Part shown: positions 33,636 to 46,569 of the stretch, in pieces
Layout of the letters: the number at the start of each line of letters is the position of its first letter
How positions within the stretch are numbered: the first letter of the stretch is position 1
Source: Agelas oroides
Lineage: Eukaryota > Porifera > Demospongiae > Agelasida > Agelasidae
NCBI GenBank assembly: GCA_949130485.1
Contig: OX422199.1
Coordinates: 4,852,902-4,916,901 of the forward strand
DNA: 64,000 nt
Direction: 5' to 3'
Made by a program: the position numbers and the translations under genes
The notes under the pieces: generated by a model
The model's input: the letters and a program-made list of their open reading frames with translations, nothing else
What the model was told of the DNA's origin: nothing
The model's database searches: none

Positions 33636-35176
33636 GAAGTGTAAACGTGCATGGGTCCTACAGTAAATTCTTGGACACGCTTTCCTCAATGCGTTAAGTA
33701 TACTCTATTAGACCCTGTATTTACCTTGCATGCACATCTGCAAAACAGGGCTAACTTAAGCAATTGATTTGTCCATTTGTTAGTCTCTCCATAGAAAAAA
33801 AAAAGAAGAAATTTGTACAAGTACAGAGTTAAAGAAAAAAGTGGTTCATCCTCCACATTTCCAACTCTTTCCAATTAACCATGACTAAAAAAATGTAATT
33901 ACCAGCTACAAAAAAAAAAAATTGTAGTTTGTTACAATTACAATTTCTAATTATACTGTAATCATTACCATTACAATTAATTATTCAATTACTGAAATTT
34001 CATATTGATAGTTAACTTCACTTTTAGTGCATTGTAATGTCAGTAAACAAGGTCGTAAGTTATCAGTGACCGTGCACCTGTGCACCTATTAGCTTGCAAC
34101 AATCCTGACTGTTTCAACAGGTGCCGATGAAGCACAGAAAGAAACTCTTTGGGGTAGTATTTCACATCCACCCACTAGACATAATTGACTTCAAAAGCCA
34201 AATACGGTTACCAACTACCAATTGTCCAATTACAATTACAATTACCTTAAATTTGTAGTCTATTACAGTTCCAAGTTACCATTACAACATTACTGGACTT
34301 GAGACACATGTTCTCAGTATACCGCAGTTGTTGTCAGCTCTACTGTGGAAGCAAAGTGGCAACAAATAGATAACAGAAGTAACTGTACTGTTACTTAGAT
34401 GAACTGAATCAACTATAGTTGTTCCATGTATGCAGCTCATCAGCATCGATCCATGTCTTCATAGTTTAATGACCATAGACTACTATTGAAACTACTTAAA
34501 TTACAACCAGTGGTGTGTCTCTACTGACACCACTGAACGTCGTTGGGGTATATCTTCTCTGGAGACTTCTCCCAGCTCTCAACCTCGCGTGTACCAACTG
34601 TAATGTGTAAACAAGACACATGCCATGTTTGTGTACTGTAAGCCATGAAAATTTAGAGGCAGGAATGGCTGGAATGCATACTCATGTGAGTTCCTTGTGT
34701 AAGCTACAGTCTGGCTGGACATAACACTATGGATTATTAACTATATTCATGACCGAGTACGTGCACCTGTATACAAGGAACCAATACCTTTGGGACACTT
34801 CAGGACCCCTGGGCTTTGAATAGGTGCTTCCCAGAGTGATGAAAGCCTAGTTTAGTCATACACACAAGTTCTTCCTATGCATAACACTACCATCTTTAAC
34901 ACATTGATGTCATTCTATAATTTATTGTCCAACTGACAGTCTAAACAAGTACATAGATTGGCTGAGGACTAGCTACATTACCCAAGTCTGTTGATTTTTA
35001 CTGGGTGTATATAGTGTTTGCTCTTAAAAAGAAAATGTTTGAGGAAGTACCCATACCCCTTTGAGGATTACTGATAGCTACTTTTCTGCTGTTTCGTTAT
35101 GCAGGTCATGTTTTTCTTCAGTTCTAGGTCACTCTACCACTGATACTGTACTTGTTCTGCAGAAGTAGCTGCGACC
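33636..35176. other. AT-rich intergenic DNA upstream of the Ig/CCP receptor
   Basis: 33890-34290 is rich in the word AATTACAATTAC in both orientations (degenerate simple repeat). The remainder up to the start codon at 35177 shows no coding stretch. Promoter elements could not be assigned. Confidence 0.4.
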
Positions 35177-38100
35177 ATGTCTTCCATTCCATTTATCTTG
35201 ATTGTGATTGAGGCAATAGTAGGTATTGCTACAAGTGCTTGCTCAAATGAAATTGGTAAGCAGACAGTATGCTTCTATTCTTACACATTTGTCATGTTAT
35301 TGGCATAATCAGTTGTATAAGGGCTGAGAACTGGAAAATAAAAGATATAAAAATGTGTTGCTACACAATCTGTGAACAATGGATGATAAGATTGTGCTTC
35401 AGGTATAGGCATATGTTTGAAAACCTACTAGCTAATTGGGGTGAGCCTGAGTGAGCCCCACACTAATGGGACTGCATTGTGCATGTGTGTGTGTATGCTT
35501 GCTTGTTTGCTTAGACCGACCACTTACCATAGTGAGTACATTCAAATATGTCACGAAGATTGCATGTCCACATATTCATCAGCTCAGTTGGTGGCCGCTG
35601 CCACAGTGTAGCATTAAAAGCGACTGGTTGCAAAGACGACTGAAGTTGAATGCATATGCAGCACACACGACAACTTCCAGGTATTATACTGTAAGTCTAC
35701 CGGCCACATTACAAGGCAGGCTGCGAGTAATAGACGGTAAAATACATGTGGCAGAGTTTGCTGCACCATGCACGAATGACATAAGTCTATTCATACATGG
35801 CAGAAATTCACCTGCTAGCTAACGGTGTGAGTGTGAAGCCTGGACCAGTAGTGTAGCCAAAGTAGCTGCTCCTGCTGGAGAACTAGCTGCAGTGTCAGCA
35901 TGTGTTGTACACTACACATAGTCATGAAATTGTGCTTCACCAGCTCCTCACTCAGGCTTGCCCCAGGATGATGCAACATCTCCCTAGTATTAAAATGCCA
36001 TGTATTTGTAACTGATTACCCGTACTCATCATTTGACTAACTGTTATTATGTACAGAGGCAACAGGAGGTGGAGACCAAACAGTTAATATATCATGTCGA
36101 GGAGCAGCACTGCCCAACAGCATGGCAACATGGATGCACAACAATGTCCCAATCAATATTGATGGTGTGAAGTTTACAACCACACCAAATGGTGATAGGC
36201 TAACAATACGCTCAGTGACTGGCTCTGATGAGGGCTCCTACAGCTGTCTGTACACTAACTCCCAGAGTCAACAAGTAACAGATAATTCTTCTTGTCTATT
36301 TGTCCTAGGTAATTTGATGTGAATAACCAGTAAGAAGGCATGAACCTGTTAGTTTAGGCCCGGATTTCCTTTATTTTTGACATAAGAGCTAGTGAATTTG
36401 AAAGCCAGCTGATATTTTCCACTTTTGTATAGCCATTGCATTTTGGGAGGGTTCAAAGTGTGTCAGATTTTGCTGTATAGTATGCATATTGATGGCTGTA
36501 TGTAGTGTCATAGTTCTTTGTGAAAATGATCAGGCATGTATGAGTACTGTTGTTGGTGATAGGTTAGCTACTCACTTGCAATCATTGGTTACCCTTTATT
36601 GCTTCCCTTTAGGGAGGGCTGTGTTCACCACGTGTGGTATCACACAGCAGGTGTGCAGAGAAGAAATTGATGTTGTGGTTGGTAGATCAATCCTCTTTGA
36701 TACTCGCTTGTCGTACTTGGATGCAGGGAGATCAAACATGAGACAAGTGACATACCGACTGTTCCTAAGGAAAGGAGATAGCAGGGGAACAAATTATGCA
36801 ATATGTTCCAATAGAACTAAGCGGTGTAATGCATCTTCTCAAGCTCCAGATCACCTGAACTTTTCAAATGGCAACCACCTGTTTGATGTGAATATCACTA
36901 TAAATAATGCCACCCCAGAGGATGTGGGGGACTACACTGCTGTTGTTGACGTAAAGGAGTATGTTTCAGGAAGCACAATAGAAATTGCAAAGACATTTAC
37001 TGCAAGTACGTAAGCTCTTGCAATGTTCTTCACCATAAGTACCTACTTTTATACCCAGTCCTTCACCCTTGCAGTAATAATTGGGAGAAGGCCTGGTGAA
37101 CTCCTCAAATGCAGTGATATACCTGGATGTCAGGTGAATGTTTGGAGGCATGAATGTTGACAGCACAGTTGTGGTTTATTAACTTGCTTAGTGCTCACCT
37201 GTTGACATGCCTCCAGATATCCAACTGATGGTCCGTGTATTTTTATTTTACCTCTTCATTATTGCAAGCAACAAATCTCAGGTCAAATGACTGGGTACAA
37301 GGCTAATTAGAGGCACTTGTTGATACTCGAACACTTAAACATTGCGCTCTTGTTGCTCACAAAGAGGTCTAGCGGATGCAAGAAGTGTAGGATAGGTGGG
37401 AGCTATGGTTTGATAATCAACATACTAGAAATTCAATTCTGAACAGTTATCTATCTGGGATTTAGCAAATGAAATATTGCATGTATTTAAGCACTGTCCC
37501 CAGAAAAAAGATTCTAGTAGCAGACAAGTCTGATAAACTTGGATTATATTGTTGCTAGCCAAATATGGAAACTGCTATACAAAATTGCATGGCTCGTAGG
37601 CAAAGCCAATGGAAGAGCAAGAGCCATTGTCTTCCTTTTGAAGGAAAAGGAAGACAATGGCTCTTGCGTTAACTGCTTCACAATGTTCTTTCGGACGTGA
37701 TGTTTTTAATCTCCGCAGTCTGTAATAGATTTTGGCATCATAAACTGTCCCTGTGCCAGCATGTCTTACTGCTCTGATGATCTAGCAGAAGTGCTACTGT
37801 GCCTAGACTTTTGAAGGTCTTCTCCCTCATGCAGCTTTGAAGTGCCATGACCTACTGGACCCTGACAATGGTCAAGTGATTGTCACTCCAGAGGGAAACT
37901 ACCCCGACAATTCAGTTGCACACTATAGCTGTAACGAACCATATACCCTCTCTGGAAACAGTACACGTACATGCCAGAGTGATGGCCAGTGGTCTGGAAA
38001 CAAGCCTACATGTAAGCAGACCTATAGTATTTTGTTCTGTAGAGGCAACTTTAGCTAATTACCCCGCAAGTATGACCCTGTACCTCTGTAACGTTCAGAA

Positions 38101-41100
38101 TTGTGTTATCTGTTGCATAGCAATGCAAATGTCAACACAAATTTGATGGCAGTAAGCAACAGACAATAAGTCACTTGCAATCCCCAGAGAAAGCATCATG
38201 AGACTTCTGCTTACAAATCAGGATATATTCCCTGAAAACAATAAATCCCTTGTTGCATGGTTCAGAATGGAATCTGGTGAGCCATATTATGTTCATTCAA
38301 ACAGGGTTCCATATACTCGTTCATCATAACACTAACAAGCTACAAATGTTTACATGATGAACTTCATTTAATTACAGGTGTGGAACCAGTCACCTCCTCA
38401 CAAGGTAATAACCCCAGAGACATAGAGGATCCTCAGTTACCAACTTAAGTTCAACAAAACATATTTGCAGGAGACGATTAACTTCAAACATTATTTAGGC
38501 AGTTAGTTCAACCATTCAACAACAATAATAGTACTAGCAAATTAGATATCAAGTATCCACTCTGAATTATTTCAAGCATAGGGTAATTTAGAGTCCTAGA
38601 TGCCTCTCTATGTATGCTCTGCATGCTGGTGAGTTGGCATTACCGATAATCTGTCAGCAAATTGATTTGGACACATGTTCAACTTGGCATGTTTGCATCA
38701 AATAGCTAGCTATGTAGCTACCTCTATCCAGCAACTTGAAATGAAAAGTCACCTGAAACCAGTTTACTATCAAAAACAACCCGTGATTATGTAGCTTGAA
38801 AGGTCATCTGAAACGTTCATGTAGCAGTTTTAATATGCTAAATTCTTATTGCTGTTTAGGTACATTGGCTCCCTCCATGTCACCTTCAACAAATACAACC
38901 CCAACAACAGGTACAATAACATGATTGAATACAGTATGTGCACATTTAGTGTTGCACTTTAGGTATGTGCATACATTGTCACCAGGTTTCAACTTTGTTG
39001 TGAGAAGTATGTATATACATTTTTATAGCACCATTGGTAACATTAATGTGTGACAGCACTGAGGAAAATGGGGAAGGCTTGGAGCACTTATCACGTGATG
39101 TGACGCGAAGTGGACATAGGGGGGCGTCCCCGACTACAAATACGTACACAATAAACCTGAGAGCGACTTTCAAGTGGAGTACTCACGATCTTGTGAACGT
39201 CTAGGCTAATGACGGAAGGCTCAATGGTGAAGTCTAGTACGTTTTTTGAATGTGGACCCCCCCTGTGTCCTCCTGACGTCATTCACGTGATAAGTGTTCC
39301 CAGGCCTTCGCAGGTTTTCACCGCTCTTCCGCTTCTGTGTATTATGCTGAACACAGACTGAAGAACGAAATGGGGGAGGCCTGGGAAGGAGGCTAAGTCC
39401 AACCTTAATGTGTATAAGTCATAGATGGCTACATGTATCCATGTAGGTGATAGCAACACAACTGAGTGAATATCAACTGCAGTGTAGCTAGCTATAGTTT
39501 AGCTGCATTGCTTGCCCCCACACAGCGATTCATGGAGGAAGAGTTTTGAGTGGATAACAGTAGTAACTTTACTGTTGAAGTGAAATAGGTCAACTAGACC
39601 TGTATTCCAGACATGCATTCCATTAGCGTCCATGCCCAGTAGGACAGCCAAGGGTGGTCCAGAGTGGGCCTGGCTGTCCAATTTGTCAGTTGACACATGC
39701 AAACAGTCAGTCAGGCTTCTGTACCTGTGTACACTAGCTACATTATATAGCAAGGAAGCTAAGGCAGCGATGCAGCAATTTTTTAATGCCAGTGAAGTCA
39801 GAAGAGCTAGCAGTGTTCCTGTCAAAAGATTTGTAATTTTGCTTTAGTAGCTAACCTGTAAATGTATTGAAGCTTCCATGCACGAGAAGCACCTTTCTAA
39901 ATGCACACCACAAATTTTTTGTTGCTTTGCACCCCACCACTTCCTGTATCCACTCAATACTTAGCACCTAGCTGCACTTCTGTCTGTGCCTCCAAAGTTT
40001 GGTTTCTGTACTGTCCGGCATTCAATTTTCAATGGTGTAAAGAAGCTATACATGTATTTATTGAATGTTGAATACAAGCTGTGAATCTCTACTCCTATCA
40101 AATTAAAGTAAGCGTAGGGTCTCTGGATTTTGTACCTTGAGTGCAATTATTACCACTTGAATATGTTACAAATGGTAGAGAACTGAGTCCAAAGTCCAGT
40201 CCATATATAGTGCATTGCAGAGTACAGGGTTTATGCCTCCCCATGAACTAAAAAAACCCCGCAAATTAACAGTTGGAAAATGTCATTGAGCTGATGAGAC
40301 CACTGCACTTAGGTTTATATTTACCATATACGCTCTTATTTAGGCACCACAAGTCTCTCCTTGACATCATCAAGAACTACAATCCCAAAAGAAGGTACAT
40401 AAAATGATGAAAAAGTGCACTACCCTGAGGTCATTGTTTGTACATACCGTTGTCTTGCAAAAGAGCGCCCATGAGCGGAGCACCTTACAAGTCTGCCAAA
40501 GAGGGGTGGGCGCTCTTTTGAGAACCACCAGCGGCTTCAAAGTCGAGTCCTGACACCACACAACACTCTGAACGACACCACGTTACCGTGAGCATGGTGT
40601 AGCTCCCGGTGTGCACCGCATTAGCTAAGTCCGTCTACGCACAGATGCCTTCGGTGAAGTATTACACAAAGTTTCTTACCTCGAATATGTATAGTGCTTG
40701 AGGCCTCTAACTCCAAGCGAAGCTCGCTCCAGGGTTGGCGCTTTCGAGTAAACTTTGACCCTTTACAGGAAGATGGGCCAAAAGTAGGGGGTGGGTGCTC
40801 TTTCGCGAGACTATCTAGCCATACTAGTAGACTATGTTTGTATCAGTATGGACTTGTTGATGCAAATTTCATCTTCCAATTTCGGCATAAAGTACTAATC
40901 ATGAGCAAACTTTTTGCGGGATCATGGTGACAATCATTTTCTACTTTCCATATTCGGTTTATATATAGTCAGGCAACTATGGCAGAATAGCTTGCTTTAC
41001 ATGTGTGACAACTTGTGGACAATTCATACTCAATATATTTGATGGTAGCATAGCAGCTATTGTACTTGTGCATCATAGTGCAGTTAGCCCCCCAATGGCC

Positions 41101-41554
41101 CTCGGATTGCTTCAGAGGCAATGTCAGAATATGCAGTTTTCCTAACATTTGCATGCTGCACAACTCTGCAATACCTATGAATAAAGTATCATTTCACTGT
41201 AGTGTAGGAATCCAGGTACACTATTACCAATTTCCTTGATATGTTTATAACCAATATAGTACCTGAAATGTATATTGTAATAATTACACATTCAACTCCT
41301 TTGCCTCCTTCATAGTTACAGCAGCTATCATCGTGGCAGTCACTATTCCAGTGGTCCTAGTACTATCCACAGCCAGTGTCATTGCTGTTGTGGTAGTGGT
41401 GTACCTAACATTCCACAAACACCATGTACAAAGTGAATCACATACTCACAAAGTACAGACAGACTGGTCACCAGACACAAACAGTCTACACTGTGAAGGC
41501 AATGATGACAACAAGCTAGATGAGACGTTTAAGGGACAGTGTCATAATGTTTAG
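35177..41554 (+). CDS. Ig-Ig-CCP type I transmembrane receptor, complete, eight exons
   Basis: Exons: 35177-35255, 36057-36308, 36613-37005, 37835-38011, 38378-38404, 38860-38910, 40344-40394, 41316-41554. Every intron is phase 1 with GT..AG ends; the joined frame is 1269 bases, 422 residues. Order: signal peptide (MSSIPFILIVIEAIVG), an Ig domain (VNISC, ATWMHNN, DEGSYSC), a second Ig-like domain keeping EDVGDY but without the cysteine pair, one CCP/sushi module (four Cys, GQWSGNKPTC), an S/T/P stalk from three mini-exons (27, 51, 51 bases), a TM helix (VLVLSTASVIAVVVVVYLTF) and a 45-residue tail. Such Ig/CCP receptors occur in sponges and other invertebrates as putative recognition or complement-like proteins; ligand and signalling are unknown. 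The tail has no ITAM/ITIM that I can see. Alternatively spliced stalk exons may have been missed. Confidence 0.85.
35438..35964. mobile_element. GGGCGAGCCTGAGCGAGC element, inverted copy in intron 1 of the Ig/CCP gene
   Basis: Begins GGGGTGAGCCTGAGTGAGCCC and ends CTCACTCAGGCTTGCCCC. Its interior is related to the complement of 17891-18508 and 51763-52326 (for example GCTTGCTTGTTTGCTT near the left end). Confidence 0.65.
39053..39394. mobile_element. TAGCCTCGTTCCCAGGCC MITE, copy 2, in an intron of the Ig/CCP gene
   Basis: Shares ATCACGTGA, AATAAACCTGAGAGCGACTT, ACGTCATTCACGTGATAAGT and the right-hand stem with 30704-31150, in the same orientation. The left terminal hairpin is truncated. The right end reads GGCCTGGGAAGGAGGCTAAG. 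Confidence 0.75.
40449..40814. mobile_element. TTTCATGAAAGAGCGCCC MITE, copy 2, in an intron of the Ig/CCP gene
   Basis: Inverted relative to 7733-8246 and shorter. Shared landmarks are AACCACCAGCGGCTTCAAAG, ACACTCTGAACG, TGGGCCAAAAGTAGGGGGTG and the end GCTCTTTCGCGAGACTA. Confidence 0.75.
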
Positions 41555-43983
41555 TGATTACTGCATACATCATTATTATGTTGTAGACTATTTGATTGTT
41601 GGTGCAGCAATAGCTATACATGATACAGCTAGGTAGTATTCCCATGCATGCCTGTTCTTTTTGATGCACTGTATCACTGTTGTCAGCAATTTTCATGTTC
41701 CTTTGTAACCACATGCACTTTGACATCTGTGATAGTGGAACATTTATTGACATTCAGGAATTACAAGAGTCAATAATTTCCATTATTAACCTGGACGTCC
41801 TTAACTTTTCCACCCCCCAAAGATTATGATCCAATAGTGTGAGTGCAGCTTTCTTTGCCTCCTGCATCTTGCCCAACGTTGCCGATCCACAGGGACCTCT
41901 GTCACAAGCAGTGAATTGTGTCGTGATCAAGGTTTAGGAACAAAAGCCAGAAAAGGCACAGGTAAATAAGCAAGGCCAGTACTGGTACCGCTTGTTAACC
42001 ACAGTGAAGGTGCAAATATGAGTGTAAAGTACCGGGAAATTTTCGCGAGGCAGAAATTTTCGCGATTTTCGCGATCAAACACCAGCTCGCGAAAATTAGT
42101 TCCCGCGAAAATCTCTTCCTCCAAAAAATTTTCTTCCTGACGACGAGTTGAGGAAACCAAGTACAAGCTGCGGATCCAGTAACTCGACAGAAAAGTTCCA
42201 ACATGGATGAGTAAGTGTATCTTTCACTTTCAGCTTCGATTACATGATCAACTCATCACTTCCAGTAGAATCTATCACTTTACAGCATTTATTTTGCATA
42301 TCTAACTACTCTGTATCAGCTTATCACTTTCAGTATCACTTGATCATTTCTGGTATCACTTTACAGTCACCATATATTATCCATACCTAATGACTCTATA
42401 CTAAAGCTCTCTTAGACAAGCAGCCTAATCTTTTCCTGTTTCAATATTTCACCAGTAAAACGTATTATAAGATACACTCATGATTACTTCATTATGCAAT
42501 TAATAATACATGCTGTGCATGTGCAAGCATGTCCCGGATACTGTACTCTCCACATGAGCTACGAGTTGTGTCTGTAGGTGGAGAAGTTGAGGGAGAAGGG
42601 AGATCATGTCAAGATATCACTATGATGTCAACTTATGATGTCATCATTATGTCATCACTAGTTACATTTGACTATTGACCTGCATGGATTGGTGGATCAA
42701 CAGAGGATGTTAGGTTTGCAAAAATGCATGATTGGTTGCAACATTCAATTTTTCAGAAATCAGATCAATTTTCAAAGACTTCATTTTGAAGAAACGGTAA
42801 TTGAAGCAATGTTCAATTTTTCAATTTGTTAGTTGCAAAGAACTGATTATTAAATGTAACATTCAACTTTCAATTTATATCCGTTAAAAGATTTGATTAT
42901 TGATTGAAACGTTCAATTTCCAATGTGTTTGTGTCAAATAATGGTTTGAAGGTTGCAACATTCAATATTTTACAGTTTGAAGAATTGATTGTTGAATGCA
43001 ACATTCAATTTTCAATTTATTGTACTTGAAGATTGGGTATTGATGACAAGCATTCAATTTTCAATTTGTTCGTGTTAAACAATGGTTTGATAGCTGCAAC
43101 ATTCAATTCTTTACAGTTTTGATGTGCGAACCGAGTCTGTTACATTTGAATTAGGTCGCTTCCTGTCGGAGATTCGAATGACTAGCGTTAATATTCAATA
43201 TGGGGAAGTGTGCGCGGAAGGTTGGACGAAAAGTGCACGCACCGTAAAAGCATCGAGCAAACTGCGGAAATTTTTCGCGACCTATGATTAACTCGCCTGT
43301 CGTCGTCGCAACTGCGACTGGATCCTCTGAGTTAGCTCGCTCCCTTTGGCATCGCAATTCTTCGCCAACAGCGACCTACAGGCTTTGATAAACTTGGTAA
43401 CCTCTTACTTCCTGCCACAAAATAGCCAGGAAACCTAGGGAACAAGGGTAGGTATCGCCATCATAGTGCGACAATCACGGTTCAGAGCAGGGAAGTAGGT
43501 ACATATATATGACAGTGAACTTACCACAGTCATGAATTTGTCTAGGTCATTGCCAATCTACTGTAGAGTTTGCAGAAGTTTGTTGGTTTTCAGTAATTTG
43601 GTAGTACGTGTGTTCCTCTCACTGGGGCAACAACCCTTTGGTAATTAATACAAGTTTACAGCACACTGCCACATGCTAGCTATTATCTGGTTCAGAACCT
43701 GAGAATAGCTAGCAGATGAATACATGACATCTGGTCAGGTGTCTGTGCTAGTGCTTGATGAAATCGTGAGGAGTGATTTGTGATAGTTAAACCCTGAAAG
43801 TGGAGTAACCCCTCAAAGCAGTGGTTTTGTAAGACTACATGTAGCTACAGCAAATTAGTGATGTCAGAAAATTAGCTATTTGTGGTTCTACCTCCTGGGG
43901 ATGAAAACATAACCAATAACAATTCAGCAATCCACACAATAGTTGAAGTTGTGGGTATCAAGTTGTTAGAAAACCTGCCAAAG
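41555..43983. other. Intergenic DNA with repeats
   Basis: 42030-42145 has several TTTTCGCGA / TCGCGAAAA palindromic words, a MITE-like relic. 42738-43112 is a degenerate tandem array of about 60-bp units (GCAACATTCAATTTTCAATT then GTT....TTTGAT.G), around six copies. No gene is seen. Confidence 0.55.
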
Positions 43984-44348
43984 ATGGCACATATGAAAAT
44001 ATGCTGTATATTCAGTCAACTGTGTGCATTGGCAGCTACAAACATTGGATCTAGCAGTGCAAAGACTATAGGTAAGTTTATAATGCTAGTTATATACTAA
44101 TCATCTTGTGTTAGTGTACTACAGTTATGAACATTTTCTGTGATTTCGACTTTAATGTCATTTAAAATTTAACTATAGGTATTATGAACAGACCAATGCT
44201 GTGACTGTTCTTTTTTGTAGCTGTACTTGGTGGTCAAGGATCTATGGTCACAATCTACTGCAGCAATAGTTTACAAATCAGCTACATTAATGTCTCAGGA
44301 CGAAGGAGCATACCAGTGCTTATTCCATAATGCATGGAATAAAGGCTG
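43984..44348 (+). pseudogene. Decayed partial paralogue of the Ig/CCP receptor
   Basis: Exon 43984-44071 encodes a leader-like MAHMKICCIFSQLCALAATN and ends at GTAAGT in phase 1, as in exon 1 of the intact gene. After a short intron with acceptor ctttttttgtag, 44221 onward reads AVLGGQGSMVTIYCSNS, matching the start of the first Ig exon (TGGGDQTVNISC). The middle of the Ig domain, including the tryptophan strand, is deleted. In another frame it resumes SQDEGAYQCLFHNAWNKG, the counterpart of SDEGSYSCLYTN. Deletion plus frameshift make it non-coding. No further exons were found downstream. Confidence 0.65.
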
Positions 44349-44714
44349 AAAAACTATCAATGCTACTTACCTTTATGTGTTGGGTAGTTAACAGTCGCAA
44401 CACAAGCATACAAGCATAAATGACTGTGTAGCTATTCACTTGCCAAATAAGGAGACAGTTAGCTACTCTAAAATTAACTACAAGCATATTATGTTCGATT
44501 AAATACACTGGTTGTGGAAACAGCCCCAAAAAACAAACAATAATACTATTGCAAATGTTCAAGGGTACAATATGTGAACAAAACCTACAGTATGAGTGCA
44601 TAAACGCTGGCATATATCATGACAAGCCATGCCTATCCAAGGGACGTGTATTGGAGTTGTACAAGTGACTGATCACAAGTTATAATGCTGCTCTAAATGA
44701 TGCAGGAGGGTCAG

Positions 44715-45020
44715 TGCACTTTTCTTGCTGCGTTTTGCGGCACAGCATGGCCACTACGGTCAGTGCACTTTTGGTTCAGTCCATTTCCAGGAATGAAAAG
44801 AGTAGTATGAAATTCAATATTGAATTTTTTGGAAAATTGGAAATTGAATTCAGCCTTGAAATCAAATTTTCTACTTCCAAATTCCAATATTCAATCTACA
44901 GGTATTGTGGCTGGGCAAAGTAACACTTTAGGCACTGTATTGTTAGGCACTTGAGGGTTGCCATGGCAACATTAACCCTTGGGGGACTGTGAGGTTTTAG
45001 CTCAGGTGATGAGCAGGCTG
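44715..45020. repeat. Dispersed repeat, left copy of an inverted pair
   Basis: TGCGTTTTGCGGCACAGCAT GGCCACTACGGTC, the TTCAATATTG/AATTTTCCAA block, and CTGGGCAAAGTAACACTTTA through AGCTCAGGTGATGAG return in reverse complement at 46570-46985. The right copy has an extra stretch of about 90 bases in its middle. Confidence 0.75.
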
Positions 45021-46357
45021 TCTGTGTCTTCTTTGGCACTAAAGTGATTTAAAGTGAGTTTTACTAATCTTACTAGAGTAGCTATATTCTAGGTACCTGG
45101 AAGACAATGAGTAAGCCTTGCTGTTGTTAGTCTAATCTCCAGACTAGTCTTCTTTCCATACTACATACCACAGTATGGCAAAATAATCAGTCCCCCCACC
45201 CCCCAGGGTAATCCAGCCATAGCTTTGTATCGCATGTGGGACCAACCTGTGAACAAAGATGAACTTTTGTATCTGAAATTAAAACTGTTGGACACGGCAC
45301 ATGAATAAACCACCTTTTGTACATGGTCCAACAGATATGACTCAAAGTACAAATAGCACCTGTAATTACCCCCCCTCTTCCCCACCAACCTCATAAAATG
45401 TGGTGACCCAGACTATTCATAGCAGAAAAACTGGTCTCCTTAATCATGCCTAGCTTTTTATATATGGGATCATCCATCAGGTGCTGTAAGCAGTCCCCCA
45501 TTTTCCGTCTATGTCTAAATCACAACTCATGCACAATACTCATTCACAGACAGTTCCAGCTTAGAGCATGCTCCATCCTTCCTTGTCTGGTTACCTAGCC
45601 TAGGTACCAAAATACACATAACAGCAATAGGATTATGTACAACAAGATAGAACACAGTATGGCACAATCATTAGTCTGGGGGGTTCAGTTTCAAAGGTGT
45701 TAGACAGAACAATGTGGAAGTACTCTTCATCACTTGTAATGTTAGTTGCATTTCAACATTGAATAACCTCTTTTGTTAATGTGACTCGTACATTCTGTCA
45801 ACATATAGCTGCCAGGGTAGGGGTTTCCATGAACCTGTAAGGGCCATCACAAGACGCGACATGTAGCCTCGTGCGTTCCCAGGCCTTCCCATCATCTAGT
45901 TTTTCATTGTTGCAAGCAATCAAAGGAAGGCCTGGGAATGAGGCTATGGGTCATGTATATACATGGTAATATATGGAGATAAAAGTACAAGAAAAATAGA
46001 CATGAATGTCTGATCAATCGTAATTGACAAGCCAAGTGTGCTGTTATTAAACCTGTTCACCTGCACAACCCTTACCATAACCATAAGCTGGCTGCCCGAC
46101 GGTCCCGCTTATGGTGTGGCAACGGCCAGGCTGTACGATTGATAGATAGGGATATACCACGAATATTGTGGTAATTAACCGCCTAATACGCATGCATGCG
46201 CAGTTTGTTGTATTTGTGATCTGTTGTTCAGAAAGTAGGGGGAAATTAAACTTGTAGTATGCATAACTTTATAAACCTGCTTGCTAATCAATACATGTAA
46301 GAGCAGAAAACAGCATTTCCAAATGAAACCCACCCTCATCACATTCAGTGCCACAGC
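45021..46357. other. Spacer between inverted repeats; one small hairpin element
   Basis: 45864-45946 is a short element with ends TGTAGCCTCG...TTCCCAGGCC and GGCCTGGGAATGAGGCTAT. No gene is recognised. Confidence 0.45.
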
Positions 46358-46555
46358 TCAATCTAGGATGCGATCATCAAGCCTTGAAGTTTTGTGAATG
46401 TTATGTTGACAGCAGAAACATTGCACACTCATCCTACTCAGACCACGAACACCTGGATGGAGCTCATCGCTCACTTCTTGGTGAGTTTTCCGCTGTTCCT
46501 CTACCCTCTGACGAATAATTAGTTCAATTCCAGGCAATCCTTCCAGGGTGGCCAT
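46358..46555 (-). pseudogene. N-terminal DNA-binding fragment of an integrase-type transposase
   Basis: The minus strand reads IELIIRQRVEEQRKTHQEVS, DELHPGVRGLSRMSVQCFC and HKTSRLDD, then a stop. The pattern I..R......H..IS.EL...PGVRGLS..SV..FC..N.I..TSRL is the helix-turn-helix start of multicopy proteins with an integrase-like core in hydra, sponges and amphioxus. The core is absent. It sits between the inverted repeats at 44715 and 46985. Confidence 0.5.
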
Positions 46556-46569
46556 TGGGCTAGCACAGA

